From: Dactylis glomerata
Taxonomy: Eukaryota > Streptophyta > Magnoliopsida > Poales > Poaceae
DNA: 64,000 nucleotides
Assembly (NCBI GenBank): GCA_007115705.1
Contig: QXEO01001565.1
Location: 2,786,230-2,850,229 of the forward strand
Direction: 5' to 3'
The notes below the pieces were generated by a model. The model saw nothing but the letters and a program-made list of their open reading frames with translations, searched no databases and was not told the DNA's origin. A program made the position numbers and the translations under genes. Of this stretch, positions 11,390 to 23,614 are shown in pieces (within the stretch, counting starts at the first letter, position 1; each line of letters opens with the position of its first letter).

Positions 11390-13006
11390 TGCTACTTGTT
11401 GATGGCGCCAGAAAAGAGGCTGCTGGCGTGGAGCAGTAAGTCCTTGTGCGTGGTGAATAACCAGCCCGTTGGGAACCCCAAGAGGAAGGTATGATGAGTG
11501 TAGCAGCAAGTTTTCCCTCAGTTAAGAAACCAAGGTTTAATGTCGATCAGGAGAGGAGAGATAGCGACGACTGAAGGTGTTGTGGAACCTGCACACACAC
11601 AAACAAATACTTTGTTCCCAACTTGCGATGAGGTTGTCAATCTCACCGGTTTGCTTGAAACAAAGGTTATGAGCGTATCGAGTGGAAAACAATATAGTAT
11701 GCGAGTAAAGTAAATAGTGCGAGGAAAGTAAACAGGTGATAGCAATATGATGGAAATAGGACCGGGGTCCATAGTTCACTAATGGTGTCTCTCCATAGAT
11801 AAAATAACACATGCTGGGTAAACAAATTACAGTTGGGCAATTGATAGAATAAAGATAACGTGATATGTCAAGAAGATCACTATGAGATTTACTCTGGGCA
11901 TTACAACAAAATACATAGACCGCCATCCAACTGCATCTATGACTAATAATCCACTCCCTGGGATATCAATTCGAACACCCTATAAGTATTAAGTTGCGAA
12001 CAACAGATAATTGCATTAAGCAAAGTGTGTAATGTAAACAAAGCATATGCCCTTGAGCATATGAATGTTGTTTTCTCCCTAGTAGCAACAACACATCTAC
12101 CACCTTAGAGGTTTCTGTCACTCCCCCAGGTGAAATAGAGGCATGAACCCACTATCGAGCATAAATACCCCCTCTTGGAGTCACTAGCAACTACTCGGCC
12201 AAGATAGCTACTAACAACGGAGAGCATGCAAGATCATAAACAACATAGAGATAACAAAAGATATAATTCAGTACAGCAACTTAATCATAAACACTAATAT
12301 TCATCGGATCCCAACAAACCAAACATGTAGAATTACATAACGGTGATCTCAATCATGTAAGGCAGCTCATGAGATCTAAACATGAAGCACATGGTGGAGA
12401 AGACAACCATCTAGCTACTGCTATGGACCCATAGTCCAAGGTAGACTACTCACTCATCGCTCCGGAGGCAAGCATGGCAATGAAGAAGACCTCCGGTGGC
12501 GATTCCCCTCTCCGGCAGGGTGCCGGGAAGAGCTTCTGGACCCTCCCGATCTTCAGGTCGACGGCGGCGGCGGATCGCGACGTGTTCTGGAAAACTGATT
12601 GGGTACTTAGGTTTTTTCCGTCGGGGGGTACTTATAGGCGAAGGGGCGTCGTCAGAAGAGGGGCCAGGCGGCCTCACAAGGCGGTGGCGTGGGCCAGGGG
12701 CTGGCCGCGCCACCCCTGTGTGTGGGCCCCTGGTCCCTCACCTCCTACTCTCCTTCGGATCTCTGGAAGCTTCCGGGTAAAATAAGACTTCGGGAACTTG
12801 TTTCGTCCAATTCCGAGAATATTTCCTGTGTATCACTTCTGAAACACAAAAATAGCAGAAAACAGGAAACTGGCACTGTGGCACTTGTTAATAGGTTAGT
12901 TCCAGAAAATGCATAAAAGTGCCACTAAGTGTAACGAAACAATAGGCAAATGGTGTAAAAACAAGCATGGGGCATCAAAAATTATAGATACGTTTGAGAC
13001 GTATCA
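11390..13006 (-). repeat. E2 3' LTR (family A)
   Basis: Reverse orientation from TGCTACTTGTT to GACGTATCA. It aligns with the E5 LTRs over its whole length. Confidence 0.93.
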
Positions 13007-13021
13007 AGCATCCCCAAGCTT
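13007..13021 (-). other. E2 polypurine tract
   Basis: Minus-strand AAGCTTGGGGATGCT immediately precedes the 3' LTR. Confidence 0.8.
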
Positions 13022-15588
13022 AACTCCTGCTCGTCCTCGAGTAGGTAAGTGATAACAAAAGAATAATTTTTGAGGTGACATACACCTACCCAATCTTGAT
13101 CATATATGTAAGCATTGGTGAGCTGGGATCAATAGAACTTAAAACATGGGCATGAAGATATAATCATGACAATAAGAACTTAGCAACCATGTTGTAAACA
13201 TGCAAATGAACACAAACAAAAGATCATGGTAATGAAACAATGAAAGTCAAACGTGTGTTCAAATCATAAGGAAAACATGCAAAAGGTTTTCAGCTTGTCC
13301 TTCAAAGAGAGCAAAACATAAATGCATAGGACACCTTCAAGTTTAAGAGGGTGACTAGATACAAATAATTTAAGAACAAGTGAAACCAACAATATGAGTC
13401 AATCAATGAACTTTAGGACAATGCATATCACACTAAGAATGACAACTATGCTCTCTTAATGGTGCATAAAGAAAGAAGGTGGTGACTCAACATAAAAGTA
13501 AAAGAAAGGCCCTTCACAGAGGGAAGCAGTGATTTAAACATGTGCTAGAGCTTTTCATTTGTAAAACAGAGAGATAAAACTTGATTTTGAGAGGTGGTTG
13601 TCTTTGTCAACGACTGGCAATGGGGTTCTTACTATCTTCCATACAAAAATGAAGCAAGTTTTTGAGAGAGAGATTGGCACTTTTGTGCTCTTTTTATAAA
13701 GCTTGGCACTCCTCCCCACCTTTTTCCTTTCACATACCATGGCTAACCGATTCCATCGGGTGCCCACCAACATTCACATTCTTTGGAGGAGTGCCTTTTT
13801 TCTTTCTTTTTTCTCTTTTTTTTCTTTTTGGAATAAGCAATATGGAAGATAGCAAATCCGACCACTACGTCCCCATGAGCTGAAAACAGTGTCACAAAAC
13901 GAGAAGTGTTTTGAAGGTTTTTGAAATGTAGCACATGAAAATTTTACTTTGGAATGGCTTACAAATACCATGCATAGGAATTTATAGTGGACACAATGGC
14001 AAACTTGGTTTTTACGAGTTGGATGCACGAGTAGAGCTCATACTCAGTACAAGGCGAGGGCTAGCAAAAGACTGGAAGCGACCAACTAAGAGAGCAGTAA
14101 TGGCCATAATCATGCAAAGTGACAAAGCGACATTAAAAGAAGCATAAGATGGCATCAAAAGTCAAAAACTAAATGATCATGAAGGCTAAAGGTGACTTTG
14201 TAAGAGTCTAACATGTGTGAGCATGCGCCAAGTCAACCCAAATAAAGCATCAAGGAGAAAACCAAAATAATGCTTCCATACAATAAAAACAACGCATGAT
14301 TTTTTCAAAGGCTCATTAAGCAATCTCAGTTATTTGAGACAAGTCATGCTACAGCAAAACCACTAAGCATACTATAAAAAAGACATCAAGCATGACATGA
14401 AAAAGCCTAAGCCGCAGTCTACACAAGCTCCTTCTTGTACCACTATTTTGCACAAAGCTTTTTCTCTTTTCCAACACCATTTGAAATTTTTATAAACACC
14501 TCTTTTGATGAAAACCAATAAAGATCAGAGGCAAAAATACACCTTGATGAAAAGATATGACAAGATCTGAACGCAAATCAAGGCAAAAACGAAAACCAAA
14601 AGCAGTAGCAGAAAAAGAAGAACGCATCGATGAACGATAAGAGTGAAAAACTGAGCGTTCTTTGCAAATGAAAACAAGCAACTTCTCCAAAAGAAATTTG
14701 TTGGGGTCCAACCATTTATTGCAGAAAACAAACAAACTAAACCAACTAAGAAAACTAAAACAACTGACGCTCCAAGAAAAACATATAGTGCATGAAGCAA
14801 TAAAAATATAGTGTCTTGAAAGGTGACCTGATTTTTGCCGATGAAGAAGGGGTGCCTCGGGGGCATCCCCAAGCTTTGACGCTTGTACTTCTTGGATATT
14901 TCTTGGGGTGATGCATGGGCATCCCCAAGCTTGAGCTTTTGTCCATTCTTCAACTCATCTCATCATTCTCCAATCCCTACGCTTGAAAACTTCCTTCATA
15001 CAAAACTAAACACAATTCTATTAGCAACATTAGTGCAAGCATAACATATAATTAATCCTCTATTTGCTTCAGGTTTCAACTCAAAACCTCCACATATATA
15101 GCATATACTACTGTATCAACCTCCCCAAAAGTTCCATGATCAAAAGAACTCAAAAGAAAGCGATAAAGTGGCAAACACAAATATTGGCAGAAATCTGTCA
15201 AAACTGAACAGCTGACAAAGGTCGAATTTTTGAGGGATTTTCTGTTGCTCAAATCAAAAAGTGTTCAACTAAGAAAAGTTTGGATATAACCTGGGGCATA
15301 TGCACAAGAAATCGCAGGTCCAAAAGATAAACAGAGAATTTTCACGAATTTTTACGGTGCAGCACCGAAAACAGTTTCAGGACAGCAACATCCCCAAATC
15401 TTTACCTCACTCAAATTAGAGGCTTCTCTTGGCACAAAAACGAAATAAACAAGATAAGGAGCGGTCATTACAGTAGTAATGACTTCCAAGACTCAAATAA
15501 AAGAAAAAGTACTGAAAAGAAAACATTGGGTTATCTCCCAAGAGTGCTTTTCTTTAACGCCTTTGAGCTAGGCGCAGAAAATTGCGAA
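13022..15588 (-). other. E2 noncoding 3' chassis
   Basis: Reverse complement of the chassis in E1, E4 and E6, including the A/G tract (here T/C, ~13795-13832), two AAGCTTGGGGATGC repeats (14863-14876, 14919-14932) and the post-ORF hairpin near 15560. No convincing gene. Confidence 0.8.
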
Positions 15589-16182
15589 TCAAGTACCTTC
15601 AGAAGAAGCATTAAGATCAACAGAAGAGGTCTTGTCAATAAGGCATTGTATTTCATCCACATAAGTTTTTGAAGACCCTTTGTGATCATGCTTTGGTACA
15701 CTATTCTCGTCAAAAAGATTTTCAGGACAAATCCAGGCAAAATTATTTTCGAAAGCATCATTCAATCCCACAAGCTTGCAGGGTATAGGTATTTCGGTTC
15801 CCTCATCATGAGTATCAATAACCTTTATAGGTGAACCGAGTTTATTAAAACATTTAAGAACTTTCCTAGCTTCAACAACGACATCCTTAAATTCTAGGCG
15901 CAAAGTTTCCAAGATAAAAGCCTTCTTTTCGGGATCCTCAATTTCATGAAACTTAAGGAACATATATTGCATAAAATGATTAAGACTAGCAAACCTAGTT
16001 TCCAACATGTCAATTAATATAACAGAAGCAACTTCAATACTAGGAGCAAGCTCAACCCAAAACTTTTCCTCATCTTCCTCATGCATACTAATGTGATTAA
16101 AGAACTCCTCAATGTTACTTTTGCCAATAATCGAACCACTACCTACTGAGAGGTCCTCCAGAATGAACTTAGGGAACAGCAT
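15589..16182 (-). CDS. E2 ORF: 197-aa protein of unknown family
   Basis: An intact minus-strand frame from ATG at 16182, starting MLFPKFILEDLSVGSG. I do not recognise its family: no gag helix pattern, zinc knuckle, DTG/DSG, RT or integrase signature. It is rich in charged and aliphatic residues and probably helical; a segment reading EIEDPEKKAFILETLRLEF is identical or nearly so in E5. It takes the position of gag, between PBS leader and chassis. The E5 homologue (33920-34504) agrees over the first ~170 residues but the last ~25 residues differ. Survival of an open frame in two separately inserted elements suggests recent constraint or youth. It may be a diverged gag N-terminus or an accessory protein; both are guesses. 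Confidence 0.7.
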   Translation of the reverse strand: MLFPKFILEDLSVGSGSIIGKSNIEEFFNHISMHEEDEEKFWVELAPSIEVASVILIDMLETRFASLNHFMQYMFLKFHEIEDPEKKAFILETLRLEFKDVVVEARKVLKCFNKLGSPIKVIDTHDEGTEIPIPCKLVGLNDAFENNFAWICPENLFDENSVPKHDHKGSSKTYVDEIQCLIDKTSSVDLNASSEGT

Positions 16183-16342
16183 GATAAACTAAAGTAAAGA
16201 AATAACAACTACCAAGGATTCTAATTTTTTTGGGTTTTTGATATAAAGCAATACAGGTAAAATAAATAAAGTAAAGCAAAACAAATAACAAAGTAAAGAA
16301 TGTGTGTGCGAAGAACTCCCCTTGCAGAAGTCTTCTCTTCCT

Positions 16343-16359
16343 CCCTGGCAACGGTGCCA
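16343..16359 (-). other. E2 primer binding site (two transitions)
   Basis: Minus-strand TGGCACCGTTGCCAGGG differs from the tRNA-Asp complement at two positions, both G-to-A, typical of CpG decay or normal insertion ageing. Confidence 0.75.
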
Positions 16360-16369
16360 GAAAAGAAGC

Positions 16370-17987
16370 TGCTACTTGTTGATGGCGCCAGAAAAGAGGC
16401 TGCTGGCGTGGAGCAGTAAGTCCTTGTGCGTGGTGAATAACCAGCCCGTTGGGAACCCCAAGAGGAAGGTATGATGAGTGTAGCAGCAAGTTTTCCCTCA
16501 GTTAAGAAACCAAGGTTTAATGTCGATCAGGAGAGGAGAGACAGCGACGACTGAAGGTGTTGTGGAACCTGCACACACACAAACAAATACTTTGTTCCCA
16601 ACTTGCGATGAGGTTGTCAATCTCACCGGTTTGCTTGAAACAAAGGTTATGAGCGTATCGAGTGGAAAACAATATAGAATGCGAGTAAAGTAAACAGTGC
16701 GAAAAAAGTAAACAGGTGATAGCAATATGATGGAAATAGGACCGGGGTCCACAGTTCACTAGTGGTGTCTCTCCATAGATAAAATAACACATGCTGGGTA
16801 AACAAATTATAGTTGGGCAATTGATAGAATAAAGATAACGTGATATGTCAAGAAGATCACTATGAGATTTACTCTGGGCATTACAACAAAATACATAGAC
16901 CGCCATCCAACTGCATCTATGACTAATAATCCACTCCCTGGGATATCAATCCGAACACCCTAGAAGTATTAAGTTGCGAACAACAGATAATTGCATGAAG
17001 CAAAGTGTGTAATGTAAACAAAGCATATGCCCTTGAGCATATGAATGTTGTTTTCTCCCTAGTAGCAACAGCACATCTACCACCTTAGAGGTTTCTGTCA
17101 CTCCCCCAGGTGAAATAGAGGCATGAACCCACTATCGAGCATAAATACCCCCTCTTGGAGTCACTAGCAACTACTCGGCCAAGATAGCTACTAACAACGG
17201 AGAGCATGCAAGATCATAAACAACATAGAGATAACAAAAGATATAATTCAGTACAGCAACTTAATCATAAACCCCAATATTCATCGGATCCCAACAAACC
17301 AAACATGTAGAATTACATAATGGTGATCTCAATCATGTAAGGCAGCTCATGAGATCTAAACATGAAGCACATGGTGGAGAAGACAACTATCTAGCTACTG
17401 CTATGGACCCATAGTCCAAGGTAGACTACTCACTCATCGCTCCGGAGGCAAGCATGGCGATGAAGAAGACCTCCGGTGGCGATTCCCCTCTCCGGCAGGG
17501 TGCTGGGAAGAGCTTCTGGACCCTCCCGATCTTCGGGTCGACGGTGGCGGCGGATCGCGATGTGTTCTGGAAAACTGATCGGGTACTTAGGTTTTTTCCG
17601 TCAGGGGGGTACTTATAGGCGAAGGGGCGTCGTCAGAAGAGGGGCCAGGCGGCCTCACAAGGTGGTGGCGCGGGCCAGGGGCTGGCCACGCCACCCCTGT
17701 GTGTGGGCCCCTGGTCCCTCACCTCCTACTCTCCTTCGGATATCTGGAAGCTTCCGGGTAAAATAAGACTTCAGGAACTTGTTTCATCCAATTCCGAGAA
17801 TATTTCCTGTGTATCACTTCTGAAACACAAAAATAGCAGAAAACAGGAAACATGCACTGTGGCACTTGTTAATAGGTTAGTTCCGGAAAATGCATAAAAG
17901 TGCCACTAAGTGTAACGAAACAATAGGCAAATGGTGTAAAAACAAGCATGGAGCATCAAAAATTATAGATATGTTTGAGACGTATCA
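16370..17987 (-). repeat. E2 5' LTR (family A)
   Basis: 1618 bp, same termini as the 3' LTR. A minus-strand TATAAG (17612-17617) sits at the expected U3/R position. Confidence 0.93.
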
Positions 17988-17992
17988 CTTTC

Positions 17993-18130
17993 TGATATTT
18001 GAAATATACAGGGAAGGTTTAATTCAGGAACAAAAACAAAACTTGGAAAAAGTGCAAATGCAAAGTGATGATATGCATGATTTCATGTGAAGATTTTTAT
18101 AAAATCTTTCCCAAAAATTGGGATGTTACA
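17993..18130 (-). repeat. Old gypsy-type LTR fragment, part 2
   Basis: Continuation of 11212-11389 on the other side of E2. On the minus strand it begins TGTAACATCCC at 18130, taken as the LTR start. Its other LTR and interior are not in the window. Confidence 0.5.
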
Positions 18131-19293
18131 TTTTCTTCCTCTCTTTTCCAAACCCATGGTCCGAACGGGCCCTGAAACACACTAACGGAACACTGTCCTA
18201 ATCCCTCTTTAGCCCTGATAAACAGTACCCTCAAGATGTGCATGCCATAATTAGTAATTAGCAACAACATTATTTAGCCATGCGTACAACATCTAAAGCG
18301 ACGGATTCAGCACCAATAATCACAAAAACTAGAACTAAACCAAATTAGTCTAGAAAACCAAGCATGTGTTTAATTAAGACCAGTAAATCAAAGATTATCA
18401 TAACCACTTTCTGACCATGATAATAAAAAATACAACTTGGAATTGTAGACCATAGTTAGTACCTAGGTAACAAAAGCATTAGCTAGACCTGCATACATCA
18501 GCATCCATAACTACGAAATCAGCACCAAGTAATCCCAAAAGGGAACTAAGAAAACAAACCTCATCCAGGTAGCAACTCCTACGAAGAGGACTAACCGAGA
18601 ACAACAGAGCACCAAGGTCAGAGTCAGACAACCTGCATCCGAACAAAAACACCTCAGCTACATGCAACAGCTAACAACACGAGATTTGGCTTACATGAAA
18701 ACAGCTGGTAGAAACAAAAATCTAGATTACGCATGTACATAGAAACCAAATCTGCAAGGAATAAACATTGACAATTCAACAAACCTGCAAAAATCGACAA
18801 CCTAAAATAGCAGAATAAATAACATGGGGAGACTAAACGCTGAGAGATTAAGCAGGCAGAGGATAAATAGCTCGAGCCGATGGATCAGACGACGCTGCAG
18901 AGAGGCCCTCAATCCCCGACGGAATGGCTGGCCAGCCAGCCGGCGGAAGCAGAGGACAGGCTAGAGCGCAGAAAAGCAAGACAAATGCAAACTCCCCGAA
19001 AGAAGAGGAAAGGAGATCGAAGCTCCCGAAAGCAATCTACAGACCCCAGCAATTATCCTCATGAAGACTAGAAGAAGTACCCCCACCGTCCAAGCCAAGA
19101 AAAGGAAACATACAGGCAGCACAGCAGCACACAACGGCTGACAAACCTGGTCCACATACAAGGATCCCAGAATCCAGTGGTAAGAAATAGGTAGGCCTAA
19201 ATGGAGGAAGCAAGGAAACGCATGCACCACATCTAGGCCGGTGGCAAGGCGGTTCTCACCACGAGCTGGCCCGCACCTGGCAGAAGACCTGGC
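18131..19293. other. Unassigned sequence left of E3
   Basis: No ORF, repeat terminus or known domain is convincing here. AT-rich from 18131 to ~18830 and more GC-rich from ~18860. It continues across E3 into 50411. Short frames such as 18880-19071 lack support. It may be old transposon or degraded gene sequence. Confidence 0.4.
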
Positions 19294-19298
19294 CCAAC

Positions 19299-19633
19299 TG
19301 ACAAGGGTATAGCTAATAGAGCCCGTTAGTTGAGTACCCCTAAGGCCCGTTAAGCTAGGCCCAATTGTAATGATAGTCAAAATATGAGTTCTTACCATAT
19401 GTCGATATAGTAATCTGTATCGGACCCTACCCGATCCTCGAGACCTAACCACCTATATATAGGGGCCAGGAGGGGACGGTGTAGGCCAGATTGAAAGCAA
19501 GCCAGGTTGAACACCCAAGTTTACTTTCGATACATACTTATTTCGACTAACTTTACCTTCGAGTTCATCCGACGCCCTCTTCCCTCGATCCTAAGTCCTT
19601 CATCTAGGACATTTGTCGAGTTAACCCTCATCA
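19299..19633 (+). repeat. E3 5' LTR (335 bp)
   Basis: Begins TGACAAGGG and ends CTCATCA. It has 16 bases near 19508-19524 that the 3' LTR lacks. Confidence 0.93.
19454..19462 (+). promoter_or_regulatory. E3 LTR TATA box
   Basis: TATATATAG precedes GGGCCAGGAGG; the same box is at 50242-50249 in the 3' LTR. Confidence 0.6.
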
Positions 19634-19635
19634 AT

Positions 19636-19652
19636 TGGCACCGACCGTGGGG
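19636..19652 (+). other. E3 primer binding site
   Basis: TGGCACCGACCGTGGGG starts two bases after the LTR. It differs from the tRNA-Asp site of the other elements; I do not assign the tRNA. Confidence 0.6.
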
Positions 19653-19671
19653 ACTCTAGGCATTGGAATCA

Positions 19672-21848
19672 TGAATTCAATGGCTTTTTCGCTTTTAGCC
19701 AATAGCAGTGCAGAACTCGACGGAAGTCAAGAGATGGAGGTAACAATTGGAAGTTTGAGCATCTTCATCGGACCATCAGGTTCATCCCGCCTTCGGATTC
19801 AACGAAACCAGATCCATCGGCGAGTACGCCCGAAACAGCAGCAACAATGGAATATTCTGAAGGCTCTTCCAGCGATGTAAACTCGCCGGTCAGCTTAGGA
19901 GAAGTACAAAAAGGGAAAATCGCAGAGGATGACGAAACAACAGAAAATTTCAATGCCGGAGTCCAACTCAAAGATCTCATGATCTGCCTCGATGACATCT
20001 CAGACAAGTCAACAGATACGTGGAAGACAGGGTTAGAGCTTTCTGAAGATAGTAACTCGATCTTCTCAAGCTTTAACAGCAACATCAGCAAACAATGCCA
20101 GGTGCTCACCATTGTAGGAGACAATTCAGAAGAATTCGATGAAAATAACAACCCAGTGCTAAACCCAGCAAATATCGATAGAGGAGCAAATTATCTAGCA
20201 AAAGGGAAAACAACGGAATCCCTCACAACAAGAGAAAAAATTAGACTATCAGTCGACGAATGGAGAATAATAAGGGAAGCTGTGGAAAATGGCACATCAG
20301 TACCATCCAACTCCAGCAAGGACATGCTCCTGGGGTATCACTATGCCCTGAGGCAGCAAGCAAAGCAACTAGCAAAGGAAAAAAGTAGAGATATAGAGAA
20401 GGAAAGACTCAGCCATCGCAGCCAGCAATGCCGCTCGCAGAGCACGCAGCGACGCATCACATACTAACGCAAGAAGAAACCGTCGACATAGGTCAAGGTA
20501 CGAAAACCTTGAGTACTCAGAAAGACAAAGCATCTCCAAAAACCTCGACTCGTCTTTCCTATCGGTCGACGAGCAGGGGAACATCGTACCAAAAACTCCT
20601 GAAGCAGCACTAGTAGCAGCACAAGCGTATCTGCTTACCACTCGACCAAGCCCAGGGGATCCTAGGGAACATATGCACAGGGCAGCATTGAACGGACTGA
20701 ACATGGTGGGCCACAAGCTATCAGCAAAAGGAGAGGAAGCACATCACCACAAAGAAGCGCACAAGCCAAGATCACCTTGCCATCACAATAGTCCTCGGCG
20801 CAGAAGTAGCAATCAGCGATCTCGATCGCCATCACCAAAACAACATGGAGGAACCCAAAGATCCGATCTCCAAACGAAAAACGCGACTATGAAGATGACG
20901 AAAAAGAGATGGGAGCATCGTGCTTTACCCGCAGGGTTCACACCACACCAGTACCCAAGGGATTCAAATTACCTCATGATCAACAAAAGTATGACGGATC
21001 ACAGGAACCACAGTCATGGCTCTCAGATTATCTACAAGCAGTACAAATATTGGGAGGAACCAAAGAAACAGCAATGCAATGTTTGCAGCTACACCTCACC
21101 GGCGCAGCAAGGTCATGGTGGAGCAAACTAGAGAAAGAAACTATTGAAAGCTGGGAAGACCTCACAAAGCAATTTACAAGCAACTTCAGGTCGACATACA
21201 AGCGGCCAGCATCAATAGAAGAAGTCAAAGCATGTGTGCAACAATGCAACGAAACACTCCGAGCATACATCCAAAGATGGAGTCTTATCAAAAACTTAGC
21301 AGTCGAAGTTTCAGACGAAAGAGCAATAGATGCGTTCATCATTGGATTAAGGCGAAGAGACCTAGTCGAAGAGATGGGAAGAATTAAGCCAAAAATAGTA
21401 TCAGACCTCATGGACGTAGCAAATAGATTTGCCAACGGAGAAGATGCATGCAACAATAAGCATACGCGATCTCCAGAGGATGATAGGAGAAACAGATACG
21501 GAAGTCAAAGAAGACGGTCCCGCAATTATGACAATTACGGCTCCCATAGCCAAGTAGCCGCAGGGTACATGGACAACAGCTATCAAGGAAGTGATCACAG
21601 AAGCTCGGGATATCGAAGCTACGGAAAAGAGGACTATAAAAAGTTTCCCACGAGAGAATCCAGAGAGTACAACCCATCGCCAGAAGACATGCTCAATGGA
21701 CCTTGTCATATACACTCAGCGTTCGTCGACGGGAAGCGAGTATCCAGGCATGCAATGAAAGATTGCACAACATTCTTGAAGCTACAAGAGGCAGCATTAA
21801 ACAAGCAAACCGAAGCAAGGCGACAAGGATATGAAGGAAGCAACAAAC
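19672..21848 (+). pseudogene. gag: E3 gag, frameshifted and cut by E4
   Basis: Reading starts near ATG 19672 and must change frame several times: near 19800, near 20420-20470 and near 20890. The central part (20673-20890) is Arg/Ser-rich. From 20909 a clean frame carries the capsid domain: QKYDGSQEPQSWLSDYLQA, HLTGAARSWWSKL, FRSTYKRPASIEEVKAC and an RWSLIKN segment, followed by a basic Arg/Tyr/Ser-rich tail. This is the Retrotrans_gag pattern of grass Tat-lineage elements. The frame runs straight into E4 at 21849 and resumes at 28646, where the joined codons read through without a shift. Confidence 0.88.
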
Positions 21849-23474
21849 TGATACGTTGCAAACGTATCTATAATTTTTGATGCTCCATGCTTGTTTTACA
21901 CCAATTGCTATATGTTTTGTCTACACTTTGTGATACTTTTATGATTTATTTGGACTAACTTACTAATAGTTGCAAAAGTGCACAATGTTCTTGTTTTACA
22001 CTTTGATGTGTAGGAATTACCAAGAATACAAGTGGAAACCTTATTGGAGTCAAATTGGGACTTTCCAGAAATCTGTACCAGAACTTTTTTCTAAGATGGT
22101 CACGTTACGGGTCGAAGACGGCGTCAAACGGAAAACTCTTCAAATACAAAGTTGTAGGGCATTTCACGGTGAACGTTCTGGACATAAAATTCACCTGATT
22201 CCGAGTCCGGACGGCCGAGATACGCCCGCTCCTTTGCAGACCAGGCCTGGGCCGCGCGAGCCCCGTGTGAGGACGCCTGGCTCCACCCCTCACGACGCCC
22301 CTTCGCCTATATAAAGCCTCAGGACGGAAAACCCTAAAGGAGTCGGCAATTTTCCAGAAGCAGTTCCGCAGCTCCGCCGCCACCGTCGATGAATTTCGGG
22401 GGACAGAAGTCTCTGTTCCGGCACCCTGCCGGGACGGGGAAGTGCCCCCGGAGCCATCTCCATCGGTCCCCATCGCCGTCTCCGCCGTCTCCATCGACCT
22501 CACCGCCATCTCCATCAACCTTGCTGTCTCCTATGATGAGGAGGGAGTAGTTCATCCCCGGGGCTGAGGGCTCTACCGGTAGCTATGTGTTTCACCTCTC
22601 TCTCCCATGATGTGATCTTTATGTGATCGTGAGCTTTGTATCATGTTGAACAAGTACATGTTATTATTCAGATATTTTGTGTACTCTAGCAATGTTATTA
22701 AAGTAATCTATTCCTCCTGCTATGGTGTAACGGTGACAGTGCGTGCATCATGGTGGTACTTGGTTTAGGCTATGATTGTGATCTCTTGTGGATTATGAGA
22801 ATAATTATTGCTATGATAGTTTGAGTGATCTATTCCTCCTTTCATGGTGTAATGTTGACAGTGTGTGCACCGTGTTAGTACTTGGTTTAAGTTGCAATGA
22901 TTTCTATCTTGAGTTGTGATCTGATTTGGGTATTGCTATGAGTGGTGTTTGTCAAGTACTTGATGAACTTTAAGGGGTGCTTCTGTAGCCACTACACAAT
23001 GATTAGTGTTATTCAATAGGAGAGTAATTCAGAGTACCTTAGCAAAGAGAAGTTACTTGTTCATTCATGTTATATTGTTGGGAGTGTGTCCACTAGTGAA
23101 AGTATGATCCCTAGGCCTTATTTCCAAGCATTGCATACCATTTACTTGCTGTTTTATTACTTGTTTGCTCGCAGCGATATTTATTTCACATCACGTTTGC
23201 TACTTATAATCATCTATACTACTTGTATTTTACTATCTCTTCGCCGAACTAGTGCACCTATACATCTGACAAGTGTATTGGGTGTGTTGGGGACACAAGA
23301 GACTTTCTGTATCGTAATTGCAGGGTTGCTTGAGAGGGATAGCTTTGACCTCTAACCTCCCTGAGTTCGATAAACCTTGGGTGATCCACTTAAGGGAAAC
23401 TTGCTGCTGTTCTACAAACCTCTGCACTTGGAGGCCCAACAAGTGTCTACAAGAATAGAAGTGCGTAGACATCA
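21849..23474 (+). repeat. E4 5' LTR (1626 bp)
   Basis: Starts TGATACGTTGC, ends GACATCA. The first ~450 bp are unlike family A; the rest aligns to E6 and B0 LTRs. Confidence 0.95.
22308..22315 (+). promoter_or_regulatory. E4 LTR TATA box
   Basis: TATATAAA follows CTTCGCC, in the same context as the TATA boxes of the other LTRs. Confidence 0.65.
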
Positions 23475-23484
23475 AGCTCTTTTC

Positions 23485-23501
23485 TGGCGCCGTTGCCGGG
23501 G
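23485..23501 (+). other. E4 primer binding site, tRNA-Asp
   Basis: Perfect match to the tRNA-Asp complement, 10 bases from the LTR. Confidence 0.85.
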
Positions 23502-23614
23502 AGGTAAGGTAAAAGGTACTCGCATCCTCCTGTGTGAGTGCTCGGAGTTATTTCCTTTAGATTCTGCAATTACATCTTTTTGTTTCTTGTTTTTATTTTC
23601 ACTAGTTAGGCTTA

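Larger units (their letters stand above)
11390..17987 (-). mobile_element. E2: complete minus-strand non-autonomous element
   Basis: LTRs at 16370-17987 (5') and 11390-13006 (3') flank a 3.4 kb interior. Target duplication CTTTC lies at 11385-11389 and 17988-17992. On the minus strand the order is LTR, PBS, a 197-codon ORF, noncoding chassis, polypurine tract, LTR. There is no gag, protease, reverse transcriptase or integrase. The LTRs are 1618 and 1617 bp. Confidence 0.95.

Noticed and set aside
18479..19452. Candidate minus-strand gene left of E3 (frames 18479-18667 and 18961-19452).
   Set aside because: No recognised domain, and the longer frame runs into the E3 LTR at 19299, so it cannot be one gene.
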